Shown one piece after another: positions 12,103-23,521 of a stretch of DNA of 64,000 bases (its first letter is position 1; every line of letters starts with the position of its first letter). Below the pieces are notes generated by a model. The model ran no database searches. It saw nothing but the letters and a program-made list of their open reading frames with translations, and had not been told where the DNA came from. The position numbers and the translations under genes were made by a program. Source of the stretch: Dendrocalamus latiflorus (taxonomy: Eukaryota; Streptophyta; Magnoliopsida; Poales; Poaceae); NCBI GenBank assembly GCA_017311315.1, contig CM029638.1, positions 9,358,368 through 9,422,367 of the forward strand. The letters are read 5' to 3'.

Positions 12103-12397
12103 CACCAATGCTTAGACGGGTACAAGCTATTCCTGCTTATTTACACTGTGTACTACCCTTTTTTTCCTTGCATTTTATCATTTGTATGAGATGTGTATCA
12201 TGATCATTGTTTGTATTGCTGGAAATTCAAAAGACATGTCTGAAATTGTATACTGAATCAGTCTAACAGTTCTGTAAGTCGAACTGCACTTCTGTTTTGA
12301 TATATTGGAAACTTGAATAGGGGGACAAAAGCACAATTCTCATGGAAAGTTTTAGTCGGCCTAACATCAACAGGCTCAGAAACTATTGATAACCTAT

Positions 12398-12714
12398 TAG
12401 GGATTTTTTTTACCGGTTTTAAATTTTAATGGGGGACCGGTAGGGCCGATATGGCCAAAAATAGGAAAATTTTGAAGGATTTCAGGCCGAAATTTTCAAA
12501 TCAAATTTTCAATTTAAAAAAATCGATCGATAACTGGCCGATTTTTGGCTGAAAATCGGTTAAAAATATTGTCCGAAATTTTTGAAACAAATTTTGGCAA
12601 AAATTCTTCCAAATTTGACAAAATTCATGCAAAACAAATTTTTTAGAGCTAGTTTAGAATTCTACGGGGTCACCGGTAAAACAGATTTTCGGCCCGGCCG
12701 AAAAAAAATCCCTG
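12398..12714. mobile_element. hAT-type MITE with exact 8-bp target-site duplication
   Basis: A 317-bp non-coding element starts TAGGGATTTTTTTT and ends AAAAAAAATCCCTG, so the terminal inverted repeat is (T/C)AGGGATTTTTTTT. TAACCTAT occurs immediately on both sides (12390-12397 and 12715-12722), an exact 8-bp duplication. The YAGGG terminus and 8-bp duplication are those of the hAT superfamily. The interior is rich in A/T with repeated CCGGCCGA/TTGGCCGA-like words. Confidence 0.85.
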
Positions 12715-12722
12715 TAACCTAT

Positions 12723-13433
12723 CCCTCGCGTTTTCAGAACTGTAGTTATCAATCAAATAGTGCGCTAGTCACAGCTGTGTAAAACTACTTGGGGGCCTTC
12801 ACAGAACTTTAAAGACAGAGGACTCTTGATGGAAACTGTGACAAAGAACTAGTAAACAGAACAGGTGTTATGACAGCACTGGAATTCAATGAATGACCGG
12901 AGCATAAGCATCATTTGATGATCTGATCAGTTCACATTCAGCTGGTAAACTTGGTATAAGTGCTAAGCCTGCTATACCATAATTTCTTTTTAGGTCTGAC
13001 GACTTAAGCATATTAAAGGAATAAAATCATCTGTATATTTATTTGATGGCATGTTGTTGCGTCATCAATCAAACATTTAGGCAGGTTGCTATTATCATAT
13101 GATTATTCCTAGTTAGTTATCGCTGTTTCAATTACTTTTAGGTCTCGTAAAGAAATGTAGCATATAGGCTTTGGTCCCCAGATGAATACTACATTATTGG
13201 AAAGTGTCATATAGTGCTCGTGACAATGGCGATAAGCACGGAAACCTGCAGGCGCACTTGGAGAGCCCAAATCACCCTGTGCTTGCCTCCTTTTAATCTG
13301 CATAACTTAATCAGAGTTATTTAATGTTGCTATTATCCCTTCTACGGTGTTCTACTAGTGTCTTACACCTAACACCTATAAATCTGTTCCCCACCTGCCA
13401 CAATGAAAATATTAAATTGGCTTCGATGGGAAT
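12723..13433. other. No feature recognised
   Basis: AT-rich intergenic sequence between two hAT-type MITEs, with no recognised coding or repeat signal. Confidence 0.4.
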
Positions 13434-13441
13434 GATTACTT

Positions 13442-13938
13442 CAAGGTTGTCAGTACTCCGTATCATGATCCTAAATTACATCGAAGGTTCTTCGATAGAA
13501 TCATAAATTATAGGATCTATATAGAATCTAAAATCTTATCTAATTTTATTAAAAAATATTTTAAAAAAACTACAGTGTATTGTAACACTACCGTAATTTT
13601 AAAATTATGTCTGTTGAATTTTTTTTATAAATTGTAGAGTAAAAGTAAGATCATGTGTTATTTTATGATAATTATAGTGAACATAAAGTGATAAAAGCTA
13701 AAATTTTCAATTAAAAATAAGTATACAAGTAATTATTTATAATAAAACAATAGAATCGACAGAATCAAATAGGTTCGTATGAAAATTTTGATCATGATCC
13801 TACAAAAATTTAGGTAGAATCATACGAACATTAAGATTCTACTATATTAAGATTCTATAATAGAATTGGGTCAGTCTAATTAATGTTGGATCGTAAAATC
13901 TTTAGAATGTACAATAGAATCGAGATTCTGACAACCTT
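13442..13938. mobile_element. hAT-type MITE with 8-bp target-site duplication
   Basis: A 497-bp AT-rich element starts CAAGGTTGTCAG and ends CTGACAACCTT. It is flanked by GATTACTT at 13434-13441 and again at 13939-13946 (8 of 8 identical), which fits hAT transposition. The interior contains repeated TAGAATC/GATTCTA words in both orientations (13497-13910), suggesting a foldback structure. Confidence 0.8.
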
Positions 13939-13946
13939 GATTACTT

Positions 13947-15334
13947 TTAACATGCAATATGTATGCTACACATCTTATTGGATTTATCGTATGCGATTCC
14001 CCAGAAGATATCTTTTTTTTCTGAAATGTAATGTAGCCGTTTGTATTTGCCCCCACCACCAACAGGCAAGCAGGAAACAAGGAATCATGATACTTTTGTA
14101 TCCTAAAGTGAGAACAAATTGGTCACTTTCTGATTGTACGCAAACAAATAACGATGCTTCTTGCTTTCGCTTTATTGGAAAGCAAACACAAGTCTTACGC
14201 CTTTGCAAAATTAGTTTTGTCGTAGTTCTGAATGATCAACAGCACAAACAGTCCAACACCATACTGCAGTTATCCAACCACTAAAAGGATCGTTTGCGAT
14301 ACTTAGATTGTAGGGCATGCATTCGGCTTTCTTATCATGGAAATAAAGCTAAGGTGGCTGCAGGTTTGTGCCATGAGCCAATTCGTGATATCTGACATTG
14401 GTAATGGCAACGTTGCTTACTTCCATGTGTTCTACTCCGCTTCGGTTTACTTGCAGCTCTAACGTTCTATTCGTTCATTTCAATGCACGCAGACGCAGAG
14501 ACAGGCAAATTTTCAGTGACTGCCGTGTCTCTTTCCTTTTGCCTCTACGTATCCTTTTCCTCATCTGTCTCATCAACTGTGGGCAGAGGCTAATCCCAAT
14601 GAGTTTTATATACGTCTTCAGAGAATTTTAGGTATGAGCAGGAGCCCTGTCCGTGCTGTTCAGGACGTAACAATACCTAGAGCAGTAGCATGATAAACCA
14701 CGAAATCTCCAGGCCCTAATGTTAAGAAAAGAACTATTCTCGTCAACAGCATTCAACCACCCCGACAACCATAAGGTTCGACCTGCATGGTGGCGCTCGC
14801 AGCCATCTTTTATCCGGAAGTGGCGTGAAGCTCCCCAACAGTACACACTGGACGACGGCGACCGCTCAACGTCAAGCCAGACCGAGCGTATATACACTAC
14901 AAAAGCCTAGGATAATTGCTCGTGCTAGCTTTCAGAATCAGGGGATGTTAAACATGATCCGAGCCCCAGACCAGAATTTGCCTGGACTCAAGAAGAGCTT
15001 GCGTTCTTCAGCAATTTGCATGCTCTTTGGTAGGTTTTCACAGTATTGCATTTGCGGCTACGGCACCGGCAGGGACTCGGCCTATGGCACGTACCCAGCT
15101 CTCCACAGCTGTTCTCCAGCCAGAGTACGGCCACTCGACGTACCCATCATCACATCGTATCGAGAATCGGGAGGATTAGCAGGCAAACGCTCACTTCTTT
15201 TCATGTCTATGCGGCCACGTTTGTACTTAGGTTCTGCTTTTGACTAGAAAATAATTGGTATCTCGGCCTCTCTACTTCTCTCACTTTTATCGCATTCTAA
15301 AACTAAGTAGGAGATGCAGATATATTATGTATCA
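13947..15334. other. No supported gene
   Basis: Mixed-composition intergenic DNA. Several frames of 60-140 aa (for example 14825-15247 plus) overlap each other on both strands and show no family signature. I saw no splice pattern joining them. Confidence 0.35.
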
Positions 15335-16372
15335 TATATCGGGCCACATAAGTCACCATGAGCCAGCTCAAGGCCATACTCGGCATAGTACGTCGAGGCC
15401 TATATATGGAAACGGTGCTTGGTACTGCTTGCCGAGTGCGCACCCGTCAGAGAATTGTACCAGTCGTTCGATGAAGAGCACCCCCTCGACCATCTTCTTG
15501 GCGGTCAGGTCGTGTAGGGTGCAAAGCTAAGATGACCGTAGCATGCATGCCAGTGCCACACCGCCTCATTCGCCTTCGACATCAGGCATATAGGTGCAAT
15601 CAGATTCAGGCCAAGAGTGTACAACCTGTTTCTTAACCGTACACCCGTGCCAGCAGCACTCGTTCCTAGTCAAAGATGCTAAGCTCGCCGTCTTCAATTA
15701 CAATCTTGCATCCACCCTCCTTGAGTTGGCCAAGACTAACAATGTTATATCGTAGTCGAGGGATGTAGTATACCTTCGTGAGCGCCCGATGCTCCTGGTT
15801 TTTGCACTGAAATAGTACAGAACCTTTTCCGCAGATGTCCACCATTGAGCCATCACCAAATTTCACCTTGCCTTTCACGTGATCATCCAGCGAGGTGAAC
15901 ATGTTCTTGTCACCAGTCATGTGGTTACTCGCACCTGTGTCGACGTACCACTCGTTGTCACTTGAATCGACCGGCACCAGTTTCTCTTCGTTGAGGTACA
16001 TAGCTTGTGTTGTATCGATGGTTATCTGAGCAAGCTCACAATGCTCAGCCATTAGCAGCGCCGGTGCGTCATCTTGCGTTTCCTTACGTTCGCAGCAATC
16101 CTTCGAGAAATGCCCGTAGTTGTTACAATTGTAACACTTGACCTTCGTCATGTCACGGCCGTCAGCAGATGACATAGAATCTCTACCATCGTGGCTATCA
16201 TTGCCATGCTCACGCCCACGTTGCTTGCCACGGCGTCAATCACCTCCACCACCTCGGTTCTTCTCGCCACTAGAAGAGCCATCGCAGTGCTCTTTCTTCT
16301 TCTGGCATGCAAGGTACTCCTCCATGAGGATTGGACGCCGGCTTCACCCTCTAGGTCGTAGCATTCCTCCAC
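15335..16372 (-). pseudogene. Ty1/copia gag-pol fragment (zinc knuckle, protease, pre-integrase)
   Basis: Read from 16175 downwards, a 169-aa open frame contains a CCHC zinc knuckle (KCYNCNNYGHFSKDC, residues 13-27). Then comes the retroviral-type aspartic protease start WYVDTGASNHMTGD (about residues 81-94), ending in a stop after GELSIFD at 15666. Further down, in shifting frames, are the GAG-pre-integrase signatures WHWHACYGHL, KKMVEGVLFIERL, GCALGKQYQAPFP and LELAHGDLCGP (to about 15340), i.e. the beginning of integrase. Copia order is therefore preserved, but stops and frameshifts break it and integrase core, RT and RNase H are missing. It is a dead minus-strand fragment; the promoter-like leader lies at 16440-16925. 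Confidence 0.8.
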
Positions 16373-16439
16373 ACCCTGAGCCGTCCTGTTAGCTCTTTAA
16401 TGGAGATTGTCTTGAAATCGACAAGCGTCTCGATGGAAA

Positions 16440-16925
16440 TTGCGACCTGCGAGTATCGTGAGGGAACCACACGAAGAAGTTTCGACCGTGAGTACTCGAA
16501 AGAACTGCTCAGATGAACAGTACTCTGCTGCAGTACTCGTAGAACGATGCTCTACTACAATACTCATAGAACAATGCTTTGCTACAATACTCGCAGAACA
16601 GTATTCTTACGACCACGAAGTAACTCGTACTCGAAGTGAGTTACAACCACAGAGGAACGTACTCGAAACGAGTTATGACCACGGAAGAACAAGTTATGAC
16701 CACGAAGGAATGCACTCGAAGCGAGCCACGATCACGAAGGAACGTACTCGAAGTGAGCCATGACCACGAAGGAATGTATTCAAAGCGAGTAACGATCACA
16801 AAGACTCGACACTCGCGGATGGCTAGACTCGCTGGAGAATAGTGAACTCAAGAGACAACAGTGTGTTGTGCTGCCCGAAATTAGTTTGTGGTGTTTTCTT
16901 CGTTGATCTTTTATACTGAAAAAAC
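16440..16925 (-). repeat. Leader/LTR of the copia fragment with tandem repeats
   Basis: On the minus strand a TATA box (CAGTATAAAAG, about 16910-16920) is followed, towards the gag fragment, by an array at about 16610-16800. Its ~33-bp units contain TCGTGGTCAT and CACTTCGAGTACGTTCC-type sequence. A second array of ~31-bp units (about 16515-16605) follows, carrying GAACAGTATTC-like words. Promoter upstream of gag on the same strand fits a 5' LTR/leader, but LTR ends were not resolved. Confidence 0.5.
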
Positions 16926-17047
16926 AAGAAACTGACCCAACATACACGCCACGACCAGCTCTTCATGACGCGTCATCCCACGTCTAAACTATTTATGAAG
17001 TTACAAAACATACGCACTAATATTTTTAATACACGTACTAACTCACC

Positions 17048-17213
17048 TAATATACGTATTAATACAATACGACTAAGATTACTACAATATTTATATATAC
17101 GACATGATTAAGTCCACTTCTTTCTATTGCTAATATACGTATTAATACAATACGACTAAGATTACTACAACATTTATAGATACGGCATGATTAAGTCCAC
17201 TACTTTCTACTGC
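17048..17213. repeat. Tandem duplication, 2 x 83 bp
   Basis: Units 17048-17130 and 17131-17213 both start TAATATACGTATTAATACAA and end TTTCTATTGC/TTTCTACTGC, differing at about five positions. The high identity suggests recent duplication of AT-rich DNA next to the copia leader. Confidence 0.85.
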
Positions 17214-18003
17214 CATTGAAGCGCCACATGCCGTGGTGCGTGTCCTACTCCACATACGAGTCCATGTCATGGAAAATGCCATGGGGACCTGGGAGGGGAG
17301 AGACGAGTTGGAGGAGTCTCGCTGTCTCTGCGCCCCTTGCGAATTTGGCGGCTGCTGTTGCTGTGCTGCGAGCCTGCGTGACCTTTCGCCTGTGGTGGGC
17401 ATGTGGAACAGCGAAAGAGAGGCCCGCGAATCTTTTGCCCTTGTGCCTAGTCGAGAGCATGGCCCCCGAGCCGTACACTAGCTACTTGCACGAACGATTG
17501 TCTCGTTCTGCCTGCTGCGTAATCTCCTCAGCGTTTTCGCAGGATTTTAGTGTGATTTTAAATTCGAACTCTTCTTTTCCTGGTCTCGGTCCACACTGGC
17601 TCAACGGGAGACGTTGCGAACTGAAAGGTTACTGCAAATACACATAGTTTTTAATCACTTGTCTGTTGTTAGGTACAAAGTGCAGTTAGTTTTGGTAGTA
17701 GTATCGTCGTACACAAGAAAGCGGACTCTCTGCAGCAGAGTCCATGGTACGGCTACTGCTGTTGGTGCGGTAACTGTAGCATGCCTGTAAGTAACCATGC
17801 ATTAACCTGTAGTATGGCTTGTCTTACGAGTAACGATATGCGTACCTATCTCACGTATCGCTCGCGTATAAAATGAACGCGTCCAAACAATTACTTGGAT
17901 GGTACTCTAGCACTGTGTGTGCCAATGAAGCTAACGAGAATCAAGAATCCTAAATAAGTACTCCATTGACTTGCCTAGAGACCATGGGCGAGTTCCGTCT
18001 GGC
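17214..18003. other. No supported gene
   Basis: A 143-aa plus-strand frame (17216-17647) overlaps an 82-aa plus frame and minus frames. No domain is recognised and the composition is not strongly gene-like. Confidence 0.35.
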
Positions 18004-18006
18004 TTA

Positions 18007-18263
18007 GGGCCTGTTTGATTCATGACTAAAAGTTGTCTAGCTACAAGTTAGATGTATCATAGTTTTTAGGTAGCTGTTTGGTTCACTGACGTAACTGTGG
18101 CATGCCACACTTTCTTAGCACCTAGCCCCACACGTCATAGACTCAGTTTCTTACCACACTTTGCCACAAGTGTGGCTTCGATTTTGTTAGCCACACTTTC
18201 TGTGGCAGCCACATATTGCCTAAGTTTAGGCATGGTAAGGTTAGGCACCAACCAAACAGGCCC
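18007..18263. mobile_element. Tourist-like (PIF/Harbinger) MITE
   Basis: A 257-bp element starts GGGCCTGTTTGATTC and ends ACCAAACAGGCCC. The inverted termini GGGCCTGTTTG/CAAACAGGCCC are exact over 11 bp and flanked on both sides by TTA (18004-18006, 18264-18266). The interior contains repeated TGCCACACTT/AGTGTGGC words. Confidence 0.85.
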
Positions 18264-18769
18264 TTAGTATCTGACTTATCAATTTCTGTTATAAAAATTA
18301 ACTTTCAAACGATATATTATTTCAAAGTGAAATTTATAAGAAGATTATAATAGACGATGTACTCAATTCAAATATATCAGTCAAAATCACATACGATTAT
18401 TTTTCTTTACGTACTCTTTCGTAAACAGATATAATTCAAAAGCCATAAGTCAAAAGCCATCGGCATAGCCCAAAAGAAATCACCCATAGCTCACAGGGCT
18501 TTACTTAGCTAGCAGTACATGCAAGATTGCTCACAGGTCTACTTGACCTCGTTCTTCACTGAAGAGCAGGGGTGGATCCACGTCCCAAGCAGCTTAGGCT
18601 CTAATCTGAAATGTGCAATATTTATCAGTGTAAAGTCGAGCTCACTGAACTCCTGATAATGCTGCCATGGTGGCCCCTAATAATTACACGGAACTAACAC
18701 CATTAATAAGAAAAGGATCACTCGAACTAATCCAATCCGCTGAGGCCCTCGATTGGTGCTCGTCACTTA
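18264..18769. other. No feature recognised
   Basis: Intergenic sequence between a MITE and a CACTA-like element. Confidence 0.4.
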
Positions 18770-20225
18770 CTACAAAAAAAATCTAATATTAAACGTCATA
18801 TCAGAGACAGTTCTCTAAAGTCATCCATAAAGACGTAATACCACGGTTCAGATTAAAAATCATCTGTGATATCAATTATCACAGACGGCTTTTAAATAGA
18901 ACTGTCTGTGTTTTGTCCTTTGTCATATGAACTACAGAAGCTACTGATCGATCAGCTGGAACAGATAAATGTGACCAGCCACTTTTACAAAAGGCAAATT
19001 AAAGTCAAATTTATTACAAAAGTTCAAAAAAAGAGATTTCTAGATCTTAGTCTTCTAGGCTTCATATGCTTCCTCTTCTATTTTTGGAGTTGAAAGATCA
19101 GCGGCTGAGTTCTCAAATGCCGTGAACATTATTCTTACGCTCTTCACTTCCTCCTCTAGTCTGGACAAATCATTAGCATGATCCATAACTTCAAAGAGGA
19201 TGCCATGATAAATTTCCTTAGAATCAGCCGCTTTTGCTTGATCGGCAAGGTTATTCATGTGTCTCTCCACTGCCATAAGAACTTCCAATTTGCACACATT
19301 AAAGAGAAGAATGAGGCTGAGGGCGGTTTCCCTTTCCTGAGTAGCAAGAAACACCTTCGTCAATGGTGGATGATGAGGTCCAGTTGACAGATGGAAGCGG
19401 CTCAAGGAAGAAGAGCAGGACGTGAGCAGAGAAACTGCTCCAGACGTAAGTTGTTGGCCGTCTATGTAAGGTTGCGGCCGAACAACTCATGTTGGATAGA
19501 CGAGAGGAAGGAAATCAAAAGAATACTAGATGCTATTATTGAGAAATCTGATGAAGAATATGAGGGAGAGGACATTTTAAAAGAGATTTTGTGGTGTCAA
19601 GGAATTGTACACCGCGCTGCACATAAAGACAACCGTGTGGAAGTTTAGTCGTTTGCATCGAAATATTAACAGGCGGGAGTAGGGCAGGATTAGAAGATGT
19701 GTTTTTGCCATGTTCTTTCTGTGTTATATGGGTAACTTCTTTGCTATCTTGTGATTCTATAATGGTGGATTCTAATGGAATATGCTGCTGTGTTTGCTGC
19801 TGCATTTGCTTATTTTCAAAGGACATAGCTAACATTTTTTTAGGCTAACTAAAAAATAGAAAAATTTTAGATATAGAATGAACTATCACAGATGATTTTG
19901 TGGTATAAATTGTCTATGAAGGACTATCATAGACGATTCTATATTACAATTGTTTGTGATACTCACCCATTACAGATGGTTGGTGGCTAAAATTGTCTGT
20001 GATGTTAGAGTATCATAGACGGTTTTTATTCCGAACCGTTTGTGATGTTAGAGTATCACAAACGGTTCTAGTAACAATTCATCTGTGTTCTATTTATCAC
20101 AAACGGCTCATAAATCGTTTGTGATAACCATTGATTATCACTGATCTATAAATTCAGATGATTCAAAAAACTATCTATGATAATATTTTTAAATTATCTG
20201 TGATGATTTTTTTTCTGTGATGCGT
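18770..20225 (-). mobile_element. Non-autonomous CACTA-like element
   Basis: Both ends carry many copies of a short dyad-like word, TCACAGACGG/CATCTGTGAT and variants (18800-18915 and about 19875-20210), as in the subterminal repeats of grass CACTA elements. The termini CTACAAAAAAAATC (from about 18772) and TTTTTTTTCTGTGATG (to 20222) form an imperfect inverted repeat. The interior holds minus-strand frames of 99 aa (19835-19536) and 116 aa (19405-19055, containing ERHMNNLADQAKAADSKEIY), possibly exons of one element-encoded protein. I do not recognise it and no TNP2 transposase is present. The exact ends and the 3-bp duplication were not resolved. Confidence 0.6.
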
Positions 20226-20945
20226 GGCCCTTTCGGCTCTGATGCCACCTATTTGTTCGTCTTCTCGTGATTGCTTCACCAATTCTCCATAGCTTGTCTT
20301 GTCCTAGCTAGATCAACTGACCATCTCGATGATTCATTAGTGCCACTATGTCGTGGTTTATACAGAACGGAAAGATGGGGAAAGGTCACAAGAGGTGCAC
20401 TAGTAGGTTGATTTGATCGGTGCAATCAAGAATGGAGTCCGATCCACAGAAGCAATGGTAAGCACTATTGCGATGGCCCCCAATAATTGATTAGTATGCC
20501 TTTATTTTGATTTAACAGCTACCTGTAGTTTAATTGCTCTCGTTGAGCCACAACAATACGCATAAAGAACATGTTCCTCGGTGCATTTACCTTCCTAACC
20601 TGAAGTATCGATGCAACACACACGGTGCAAAAGATCGCCCTGTCAAAGTATACTTACTGGCGTAGTGTATGTGACAGAAGATACAAAAGGGACAAAACAA
20701 AATTGTTAGTGGGCATCGTTCATTCGGTTCAAAATTAATTTAATTACACTTATTAATTAGTTAAATATTAAATGAGTCGATTTTAGATAAAATTAAATTT
20801 TACTTGGACTTAACTCAGCTTATTAACTTGATTCTAAAAACACTTCAAAATTATTAATAAAATTATATTAAATTAAATCATGTTAATTTTAGAGAAAAAA
20901 ACTCGATAAGACAAAGGGTTAACTTGATATCTACCCTACATACAG
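20226..20945. other. No feature recognised
   Basis: AT-rich intergenic DNA, especially 20700-20910, with no recognised coding or repeat signal. Confidence 0.4.
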
Positions 20946-20948
20946 TTA

Positions 20949-21171
20949 GGCCCCGTTTGACACGGCTCCACTTCACAAGTGGAGCTGTTTTTTTGACTTC
21001 ACAAGTGGAGCCGGGTGAAGTTACTTTTTTCAGCTCCTTGGGTGGAGCTACTTTTGTCTCAGCAGGTTTTAAGGAACTCCTTAGGTGGAGCTATTTCGTT
21101 TCACCCTGTTTAGCATAAAACAGCTTCAAACAGCTCCAAAAAGCTAGTGGTGGAGCTATGTCAAACGGACC
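20949..21171. mobile_element. Tourist-like MITE, copy 1 (sister at 59288-59532)
   Basis: A 223-bp element starts GGCCCCGTTTGACAC and ends GTCAAACGGACC, flanked by TTA on both sides (20946-20948, 21172-21174). The interior is dominated by AGCTCC/GGAGCT words in both orientations, for example TTCACAAGTGGAGC twice. It can be aligned along its length to 59288-59532. Confidence 0.85.
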
Positions 21172-21174
21172 TTA

Positions 21175-22084
21175 GTGTCAGCCTTGCAGGGCGCTTATCA
21201 TGCATGCATTCATCTAGTGCAGAGCACTGCCGCACTGGTACGGCATGATAGATACCTGGCGTCGAGAAGAATCGATCACATCTCGCGTCCCTACCGGCTA
21301 CCATGAGATGACAATCGAGTGTCACTACGGTCGCACCATGCGTCCATCTCAACCCGTAAAAACACCATGGAGATCACCATTCACCAGCCCGTGGTACTTG
21401 GCAGCAGAGCTACCTGTGCCGCTCACTCCCAGGCCAGTAGCCAGCTTCCGGGTTTCTCCCGTTCTCGGCACGGTACCTCCACCCTGGTCCGCACCAAGCA
21501 CAAAACTCGTTGCCCCGTGACTCGAGTCCACCCGCCGTCTCGGCACGTAGCCATCCTTCCAAGCTCCAAAACCAAGCGGCCGAGCCGTGCCGTGCCGCGC
21601 CGCGCCGCGCGCCTGGGCGAGCGTGCATTCGTGCGTGTCCTCCATGCGCCGTCCCCGGCTGGATTTCCCGAACCGTTGACACATCTTGTACGTAACGTAG
21701 CCAATTTTTTTCCTTTCAACTTTGGCCTTCAAACGTGTGGTTTTGTAAATCTAGCATGTTGACTCCTCTAGCTCGACAGAAAATCGGCCTGCCGCAAAAG
21801 TGATTACTTAGTGCTAATTATGAAATATGTTGATTAATTAGTGTTAATTATGATAATTGATACTAATTACTTATCTACGGAGGTGTTGGTGCTCGGCAGT
21901 GTCCTGCTGAGCCAGAGTTCATCGAGCCACTGCTAAGCTTTGATGGCTTAACAGGATCTGGTAATGCCGCAGAACAACTCCGAGAGACAACTATCCACGT
22001 AGTCGCACTGTCTCACCTCCCTTCAAAACCCCCAAAACCACCCACGGCGAGACGAGCCTTTCGTCACCCGCAAAACGCCACGCC
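21175..22084. other. Intergenic / upstream region of the aspartyl protease gene
   Basis: A GC-rich tract (21400-21680) is open in several frames on both strands without a known domain. The AT-rich stretch 21780-21880 follows. I could not pick a TATA box with confidence; the 60 bases before the ATG at 22085 are C/A-rich, like a monocot 5' UTR. Confidence 0.35.
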
Positions 22085-23521
22085 ATGCGCCGCCAACTCT
22101 GCTTGCTCGTCCTCCTCGCCTCCTCCCTGCAATGCCACGGGCTGCTCCTCCCGCTCACCAGCACCCTCTCTTCGCTCCGTCCGAGCAATGACACCTCCGT
22201 CCACCACCTCATCCGCTCCTCGTCCGTCCGCTCGGCCGCACGCCACCGCGCGCGCAGCCCGCACCGCCTGCCTCCTTCCCGCCACCGCCAGCTCTCGCTC
22301 CCGCTCGCCCCGGGCAGCGACTACACGCTGTCGCTCTCGGTGGGCCCGCCCTCCACCGCCACCCCGGTGTCCCTCTTTCTTGACACCGGCAGCGACCTCG
22401 TCTGGTTCCCCTGCGCCCCCTTCACCTGCATGCTCTGCGATGGCAAGCCCACGCCCAATAACCACTCCAACCCACTCCCCCCGCCGCTCGACTCCCGCCG
22501 CATCTCCTGCGCGTCGCCGCTCTGCTCCGCCGCGCACTCCTCGGAGCCCACCGCTGATCTCTGCGCCGCGGCGGAGTGCCCGCTGGACGCGATTGAGACC
22601 GACTCGTGCGCGTCCCACTTGTGCCCGCCGCTGTACTACGCCTACGGCGACGGCAGCCTCGTCGCGCACCTGAGGCGCGGGCGGGTTGGGCTGGCCGCGT
22701 CCATGGCCGTGGAGAACTTCACCTTCGCGTGCGCGCACACGGCGCTCGGCGAGCCCGTCGGGGTGGCCGGGTTCGGGCGCGGCCCGCTCTCGCTCCCGGC
22801 CCAGCTCGCCCCGGCGCTCTCCGGCAGGTTCTCGTACTGCCTCGTCGCTCACTCCTTCCGCGCCGACCGGCTCATCCGGCCCAGCCCTCTGATCCTTGGC
22901 CGCAGTCCGGACACCGCCAGGATTGGCCCCTCCGAGACGGACCTCGTGTACACGCCCCTGCTGCACAACCCGAAGCACCCGTATTTCTACTCGGTGGCGC
23001 TCGAGGCGGTCTCAGTGGGCTGGGCAAGGATCCAGGCCAGGCCCGAGCTCGGGCACGTGGACCGCGCCGGGAACGGCGGGATGGTGGTGGACTCCGGCAC
23101 GACGTTCACCATGCTGCCGAACGAGACGTACGTGCGGGTGGCGGAGGAGTTCGGGCGCGCGATGGCCTCGGCGCGGTTCGTGCGGGCCGAGGCCGCGGAG
23201 GCCCAGACGGGCCTCACCCCCTGCTACTACTACACCGCGTCGGACCGGGCCGTGCCGCCGCTGGCGCTCCACTTCCGGGGCAACGCTACGGTGGCGCTGC
23301 CGCGGAGGAACTACTTCATGGGGTTCAAGAGCGAGGAGGGTCGGGACGTGGGGTGCCTGATGCTGATGAACGCCGGGGAGGACGACGGAGGAGGGCCCGC
23401 CGGCACGCTGGGCAACTTCCAGCAGCAGGGCTTCGAGGTGGTGTACGACGTCGACGCCGGCCGCGTCGGGTTCGCACGCCGCCGGTGTACGGACCTCTGG
23501 GACTCCCTCTCGCGCCGGTGA
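22085..23521 (+). CDS. Secreted A1-family aspartyl protease (nepenthesin-like, At4g16563 type)
   Basis: Intact intronless gene for a 478-aa pepsin-fold endopeptidase. The first ~19 residues are a signal peptide (LCLLVLLASSLQCHG), followed by a basic propeptide-like segment (about 42-70). The two catalytic motifs are DTGSDLVW (Asp100) and VVDSGTTFTML (Asp336), with the flap YAYGDGS at about 185-191. Many cysteines between 110 and 180 (FPCAPFTCMLCDG; CASPLC) are the nepenthesin-type insert, and the tail FQQQGFEVVYDV...RRC is characteristic of the plant family containing At4g16563. Possible N-glycosylation sites are N35, N211 and N346. Length and motifs are complete, so it is probably active; the substrate is unknown and the product is expected in the apoplast or vacuole. 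GC content is very high, giving long antisense frames that are shadows. The start is the first ATG and directly precedes the signal peptide. Confidence 0.95.
   Translation: MRRQLCLLVLLASSLQCHGLLLPLTSTLSSLRPSNDTSVHHLIRSSSVRSAARHRARSPHRLPPSRHRQLSLPLAPGSDYTLSLSVGPPSTATPVSLFLDTGSDLVWFPCAPFTCMLCDGKPTPNNHSNPLPPPLDSRRISCASPLCSAAHSSEPTADLCAAAECPLDAIETDSCASHLCPPLYYAYGDGSLVAHLRRGRVGLAASMAVENFTFACAHTALGEPVGVAGFGRGPLSLPAQLAPALSGRFSYCLVAHSFRADRLIRPSPLILGRSPDTARIGPSETDLVYTPLLHNPKHPYFYSVALEAVSVGWARIQARPELGHVDRAGNGGMVVDSGTTFTMLPNETYVRVAEEFGRAMASARFVRAEAAEAQTGLTPCYYYTASDRAVPPLALHFRGNATVALPRRNYFMGFKSEEGRDVGCLMLMNAGEDDGGGPAGTLGNFQQQGFEVVYDVDAGRVGFARRRCTDLWDSLSRR

Noticed and set aside
22064..22978. 304-aa minus-strand ORF and the 318-aa plus ORF at 22606-23562
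   Set aside because: Both lie over the aspartyl protease gene and are Arg/Gly/Ala-rich translations expected from GC-rich codons read in the wrong frame; they have no domain, whereas the 478-aa frame carries all protease motifs.
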